Shown: one piece after another, positions 61,307-64,000 of the stretch
How positions within the stretch are numbered: position 1 is the stretch's first letter
How the letters are laid out: every line of letters starts with the position of its first letter
Assembly (NCBI GenBank): GCA_964515335.1
Contig: CAZETS010000011.1
Span: 20,671 to 84,670 of the forward strand
Source of the DNA: TMED88 sp964515335
GTDB taxonomy: Bacteria > Myxococcota_A > UBA9160 > UBA4427
Direction of reading: 5' to 3'
Length of the DNA: 64,000 bases
Notes under the pieces: model-generated
Told to the model about the DNA's origin: nothing
The model's database searches: none
What the model saw: the letters and a program-made list of their open reading frames with translations, nothing else
Made by a program: the position numbers and the translations under genes

Positions 61307-63094
61307 TCACGGCGCCCCGGCCAGCGCGCCGGACGAAAGGCGCGGGTCGAGGCGGATCACCCGGGGCTGCCCGCGCTCGATCTGCCAGGTCGGCGTGTTC
61401 GAGTTCGAGGTCCAGACGCGGCCCCGCTCGTCGAAGTCGATCTCGCGCGTGTAGGTCACGCGTGTCGGCAGCGGGTAGACGAGGAACTCCTCGCTCGCCG
61501 GATCGAAGCGGATCAGCGTGTCGCTGTTGGTGCCGCAGATCCAGACCGTGTCGGCCGAGCGATCGACGTGCAACGCGTAGGGGGTCTCGGTGCCCTTCGG
61601 CTCGATCGGCATTTCCCACTCTTCGAAGGCGCCGGTGGCCGGGTCGAAGCGCGCGAGCACGCCGGAAGAGAAGCCCGGGATCCAGAGCTTGCCCTGCGAG
61701 TCGAAGCGCAGGCGCCGCGGCGCGGTGAACGGGGTCTCGATCAGCTCGACCTCGAGGGTCTCGGGATCGATGCGCCCGATCTTGTGGGCATTGAGCTGGC
61801 TGAACCAGACGTCGCCGTTCGGCGCGATGTCGATCCCGTAGGGAACGGGCATGTCGGCCACGCCTTCGCCGCCGGCGCTGGCGTCGAGCTCGACGTACTG
61901 CGAGAGCCACAGAAAGAACGGCAGCATGCGCAGCACCAGGTCCTGCTGCCAGCTCTGCGCGGGCAGGCGGATCGTCTCGAAGGTCTCGCTCGCCGGATCG
62001 AAGCGCGCGACGTGGTTCGAGCCGGCGATCGTGAACCAGACCCGGCCGCGCGCGTCGACGCGCAGCGTGTGCGGATAGAAGCCCTCGCTCATGCGGTGCA
62101 GCGTCCACTGCTCGGTCTTCGGGTCGAAGCGGCCGAGCCGGTTGCCGAGGGCGAGCGTCACCCACACCGAGCCGTCGGGCCCGACCTGCAGCGAGTGCGG
62201 GCCGACGTGGGCATTGGCGTTGGGGACGAGCGGCGAGCCGCTCGTCGCGAAGACACCGCCGAGCGGCAACCCGTCGGCGGGGATGGGGAAGCTCTTCGTC
62301 TCGCCGCTCTCGGGGTCGAGACGAAACAGCTCGTCCTGCATCATGTCGACCGAGTAGACGTGCCCGCTCGGATGAACCATCAGGTCGTGCTGCATCGAGG
62401 CGCGCCCCCCGAGCACCCACTCGTCGATCACGGCCCGGCGCACCCGGGGCGGCGGCGGCGGCGCGAAGGCCTGCGTCCCCATGCCGGCGGTCAGGCGCGG
62501 GACGGCATGCGCCGGGTCGTAGGCGGCGTCGAACCAGGCCGGCACGTGGGTCCGCACCTCGGGCGAGAGGCCACCACCGAGCCGCGCCATCAGGTCGAGC
62601 ACCTTCTCCCACTGCCAGTCCTCACGCGGCACGCGCGTGGCGGCGTTGCCCTGCTGGTGGCAGTAGGTGCACTGTCGGACGAACTGCTCGCGATGCCCGG
62701 GATCATCGATCTGCTCGAGGAAGAGCGCGAACCAGCGATTGGCGGGCAGCTGCTCGGCCAGCGCGGAGGGGTCCGTCTCGGGCTCGAGGGCCAGGTCGAG
62801 CGCCGACGCCGGCGCCTCGGTGTCGCGACGCAGATCGCGCCAGCCGATGCGACGAACCCGGACCTCCCACGGCCCGGGAGCCAGACCGGGCACCACGAAG
62901 CGGCCTTCGTGGTCGGAGAAGACCGTGGTGCCGCGGGCCGGATCGCCCCGCTCGGCGGTCACGCGTGCCCCGACGACGGGCGAGCCGTCCGGCCCGGTCA
63001 CGCGGCCCGCGAGCGCGGCCGCGCCGGCGAGACCCGGCGCAAGCAGCCCCAGGACGAGCCCGGCGATCACGAGGAAATTCGGTGTCGGTCTCAT
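61307..63094 (-). CDS. Streptogramin-lyase-like propeller fused to carboxypeptidase-regulatory and CxxCH segments
   Basis: A 595-residue exported protein. Signal peptide to about residue 25, then a carboxypeptidase-regulatory-like beta sandwich (27-105: GRVTGPDGSPVVGARVTAE), then a helical stretch with a heme-type Cys142-Thr-Tyr-Cys-His146 (EQFVRQCTYCHQQG), then a Vgb/NHL beta-propeller (about 215-590) with repeated GDVWFSQ, GRVWFTIAGS and DTLIRFDP blades. ATG 63094 overlaps the upstream lipoprotein stop (ATGA). With the cytochrome downstream, it may be a redox enzyme or a substrate-binding electron donor; substrate unknown. Confidence 0.88.
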   Translation of the reverse strand: MRPTPNFLVIAGLVLGLLAPGLAGAAALAGRVTGPDGSPVVGARVTAERGDPARGTTVFSDHEGRFVVPGLAPGPWEVRVRRIGWRDLRRDTEAPASALDLALEPETDPSALAEQLPANRWFALFLEQIDDPGHREQFVRQCTYCHQQGNAATRVPREDWQWEKVLDLMARLGGGLSPEVRTHVPAWFDAAYDPAHAVPRLTAGMGTQAFAPPPPPRVRRAVIDEWVLGGRASMQHDLMVHPSGHVYSVDMMQDELFRLDPESGETKSFPIPADGLPLGGVFATSGSPLVPNANAHVGPHSLQVGPDGSVWVTLALGNRLGRFDPKTEQWTLHRMSEGFYPHTLRVDARGRVWFTIAGSNHVARFDPASETFETIRLPAQSWQQDLVLRMLPFFLWLSQYVELDASAGGEGVADMPVPYGIDIAPNGDVWFSQLNAHKIGRIDPETLEVELIETPFTAPRRLRFDSQGKLWIPGFSSGVLARFDPATGAFEEWEMPIEPKGTETPYALHVDRSADTVWICGTNSDTLIRFDPASEEFLVYPLPTRVTYTREIDFDERGRVWTSNSNTPTWQIERGQPRVIRLDPRLSSGALAGAP

Positions 63095-63627
63095 CGGACG
63101 ACCTCCAGCTCCAGCACCACCGGCTCGAAGACGCGGTAAGCGGAGAGTCCTTCGTGGCTCGTCACGCCGCCCGGCCCGTCGATCCTCAGTGCGAACGGCG
63201 CCGGCGCCTTCGCGTCGACGCAGGCCTGAGGATAGTCGACGCCCACTCGATAACGACCGGGCCGAAGCGGCGCCGGAAAGCGCACCGTCTCGACCCGCTG
63301 CGCGTCGTGGACGCAGCGCCGATCCTCGAGCAGCTCGCCGCCGCTCGCGCTCGGCGTGTTCGCGTAGTAGACCGTCTCCTGGTCGGGACCGGTCACGTAG
63401 AGGTCGAGATCGGCCCCGGCTCCGAAGGCCAGCCGCACGTCGAGCCCGCCCGGCGCCCTCGGCTCGAGGGCCGCGAGGTGCGCGAGGTGCGCCGTGTGTC
63501 CTTCGGCCTCGCGTCTGAGTTCTGCGTTCCAGGCCGGCGGGGGAGGCACGGCAGGCCCGGGCGGCGGACCCCCGTCGCAGCCGAGGAGCCCGAGGGTGAC
63601 GGCCGCGGCTCCGAGCACCCGCTTCAT
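63091..63627 (-). CDS. Lipoprotein with DUF2135/YfaP-like domain
   Basis: A 178-residue lipoprotein with lipobox GLLGC (Cys20) followed by a Pro-rich linker and a domain with LAFGAGADLDLYVTGPDQETV, ANTPSASGGELLEDRRC and FPAPLRPGRYRVGVDYP, the pattern of DUF2135-type beta sandwiches (DLDLHVxxP...SxxGG). ATG 63627 has a GGAGGG site upstream. It leads the three-gene unit and its stop overlaps the propeller gene start. It may anchor the complex to the membrane. Confidence 0.8.
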   Translation of the reverse strand: MKRVLGAAAVTLGLLGCDGGPPPGPAVPPPPAWNAELRREAEGHTAHLAHLAALEPRAPGGLDVRLAFGAGADLDLYVTGPDQETVYYANTPSASGGELLEDRRCVHDAQRVETVRFPAPLRPGRYRVGVDYPQACVDAKAPAPFALRIDGPGGVTSHEGLSAYRVFEPVVLELEVVR

Positions 63628-63776
63628 CCGCCCGCCCTCCCCGCTGCGCGACTGCGCGACGACGGATCGATAGCGCATCGAGAGCCCGCGCCGCCGACGC
63701 CGTGAAGCATGAGAGGTGGCTCGAAGATTGGGCCCAAGAAGACTCGAAGTTGTCGATTCGCGGTGGGTTTCGGCGC

Positions 63777-64000
63777 TTAGACGGCGAACCGTGCCGCGTG
63801 GAACCGGATCCGCGCTAGCCGCCTCGTCGGGATCCGTCCCCAGTAGCACCGCTCGAGCCAGGGCGAGAGCTCCCGCTTCCGGGGAACCAATCGGGTCTCG
63901 AGGATCTTGCGGACCGTGAGCCGTTTCCCGATCACCCCGATCGTGACCCCCGGAGGCTCATCCCGCCGGTTCTCCGAGGTCGACTTCACGTAGTTGCGCC
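63777..64000 (-). CDS. 3' end of an unrecognised gene cut by the window edge
   Basis: The frame is open from the right edge to TAA at 63779-63777, about 74 codons, basic and without signal or membrane segment (RKILETRLVPRKRELSPWLE, RIRFHAARFAV at the end). Codon use is slightly less GC-biased than neighbours (AAA, CGA, TTG, GTT occur). It could be the end of a transposase or another DNA-binding protein, but I cannot identify a family. A GTG at 63989 might start a 70-residue product instead. Confidence 0.4.
   Translation of the reverse strand, partial: RNYVKSTSENRRDEPPGVTIGVIGKRLTVRKILETRLVPRKRELSPWLERCYWGRIPTRRLARIRFHAARFAV

Noticed and set aside
1..64000. CRISPR arrays, tRNA or rRNA genes, intact insertion sequences
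   Set aside because: No regularly spaced direct repeats, no tRNA T-loop pattern in the spacers and no recognisable transposase were seen; the edge gene at 63777-64000 could not be identified.

Overview
The window is very GC-rich DNA (about 70% by eye) with strong G/C bias in third codon positions, packed with genes that abut or overlap (ATGA, GTGA and TGATG junctions). The envelope genes (LolC/E-type permease, DUF481 outer-membrane barrel, HpnN-like RND transporter, DUF4156 lipoprotein) show a diderm Gram-negative. The mix of CaiB/BaiF CoA-transferases, P450, phytanoyl-CoA dioxygenase, DUF3604 proteins, IPTL-CTERM-like tails and a diadenylate cyclase suggests a deltaproteobacteria-grade lineage (Myxococcota/Binatota-like). 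That placement is inference; no rRNA gene is present.

Layout. 1-3.5 kb: a truncated gene and two exported proteins with C-terminal sorting-type tails. 4.1-9.2 kb: a divergent SelO-like protein and an HpnN-like RND protein. 9.2-15.3 kb: a diadenylate cyclase fused to a YbbR domain, glyoxalase I with a lipoate ligase-like protein, a DJ-1/PfpI protein, and a histidine kinase/NtrC-type regulator pair. 15.5-18.3 kb: topA. 19-22.8 kb: a DUF7064-like protein, two tandem TetR paralogues and a phosphotransferase. 23.2-33 kb: a two-subunit biotin-dependent acyl-CoA carboxylase followed by purL and purB. 33-40 kb: a DUF481 barrel, then an overlapping trio (DUF4156 lipoprotein, DUF3604, PpiC-like isomerase), a LolC/E-type permease and a decayed beta-barrel gene. 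40-43.2 kb: phytanoyl-CoA dioxygenase and a TetR-P450 pair. 43.3-46.1 kb: DUF190-crcB and a two-gene unit in which a selenoprotein of the UGSC family is translationally coupled to a thioredoxin-fold fusion protein. 46.3-49.6 kb: VOC protein, CaCA exchanger, HupE/UreJ-like protein, PNPOx-like protein. 49.7-61 kb: a catabolic cluster (aldehyde dehydrogenase, paired class III CoA-transferases, SDR, sulfatase-like protein, second DUF3604, enoyl-CoA hydratase, MFS). 60.9-63.6 kb: a three-gene unit for a c-type cytochrome, a heme-motif/beta-propeller protein and a lipoprotein. A gene cut by the right edge ends the window.

The most interesting item is the UGSC gene at 44093-44632. Its in-frame TGA is followed directly by Gly-Ser-Cys codons and, 11 nt later, by a perfect 8-bp hairpin with a GUG loop, which fits a bacterial SECIS. 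Its start codon overlaps the stop of a partner carrying a Cys-Pro-Thr-Cys motif, so the two probably form a redox unit of unknown function. Second-tier items are the TM-DAC-TM-YbbR fusion with an altered RHR motif, a 26-bp intergenic palindromic repeat seen 15 kb apart, and the fusion of a CxxCH motif to a streptogramin-lyase-like propeller.
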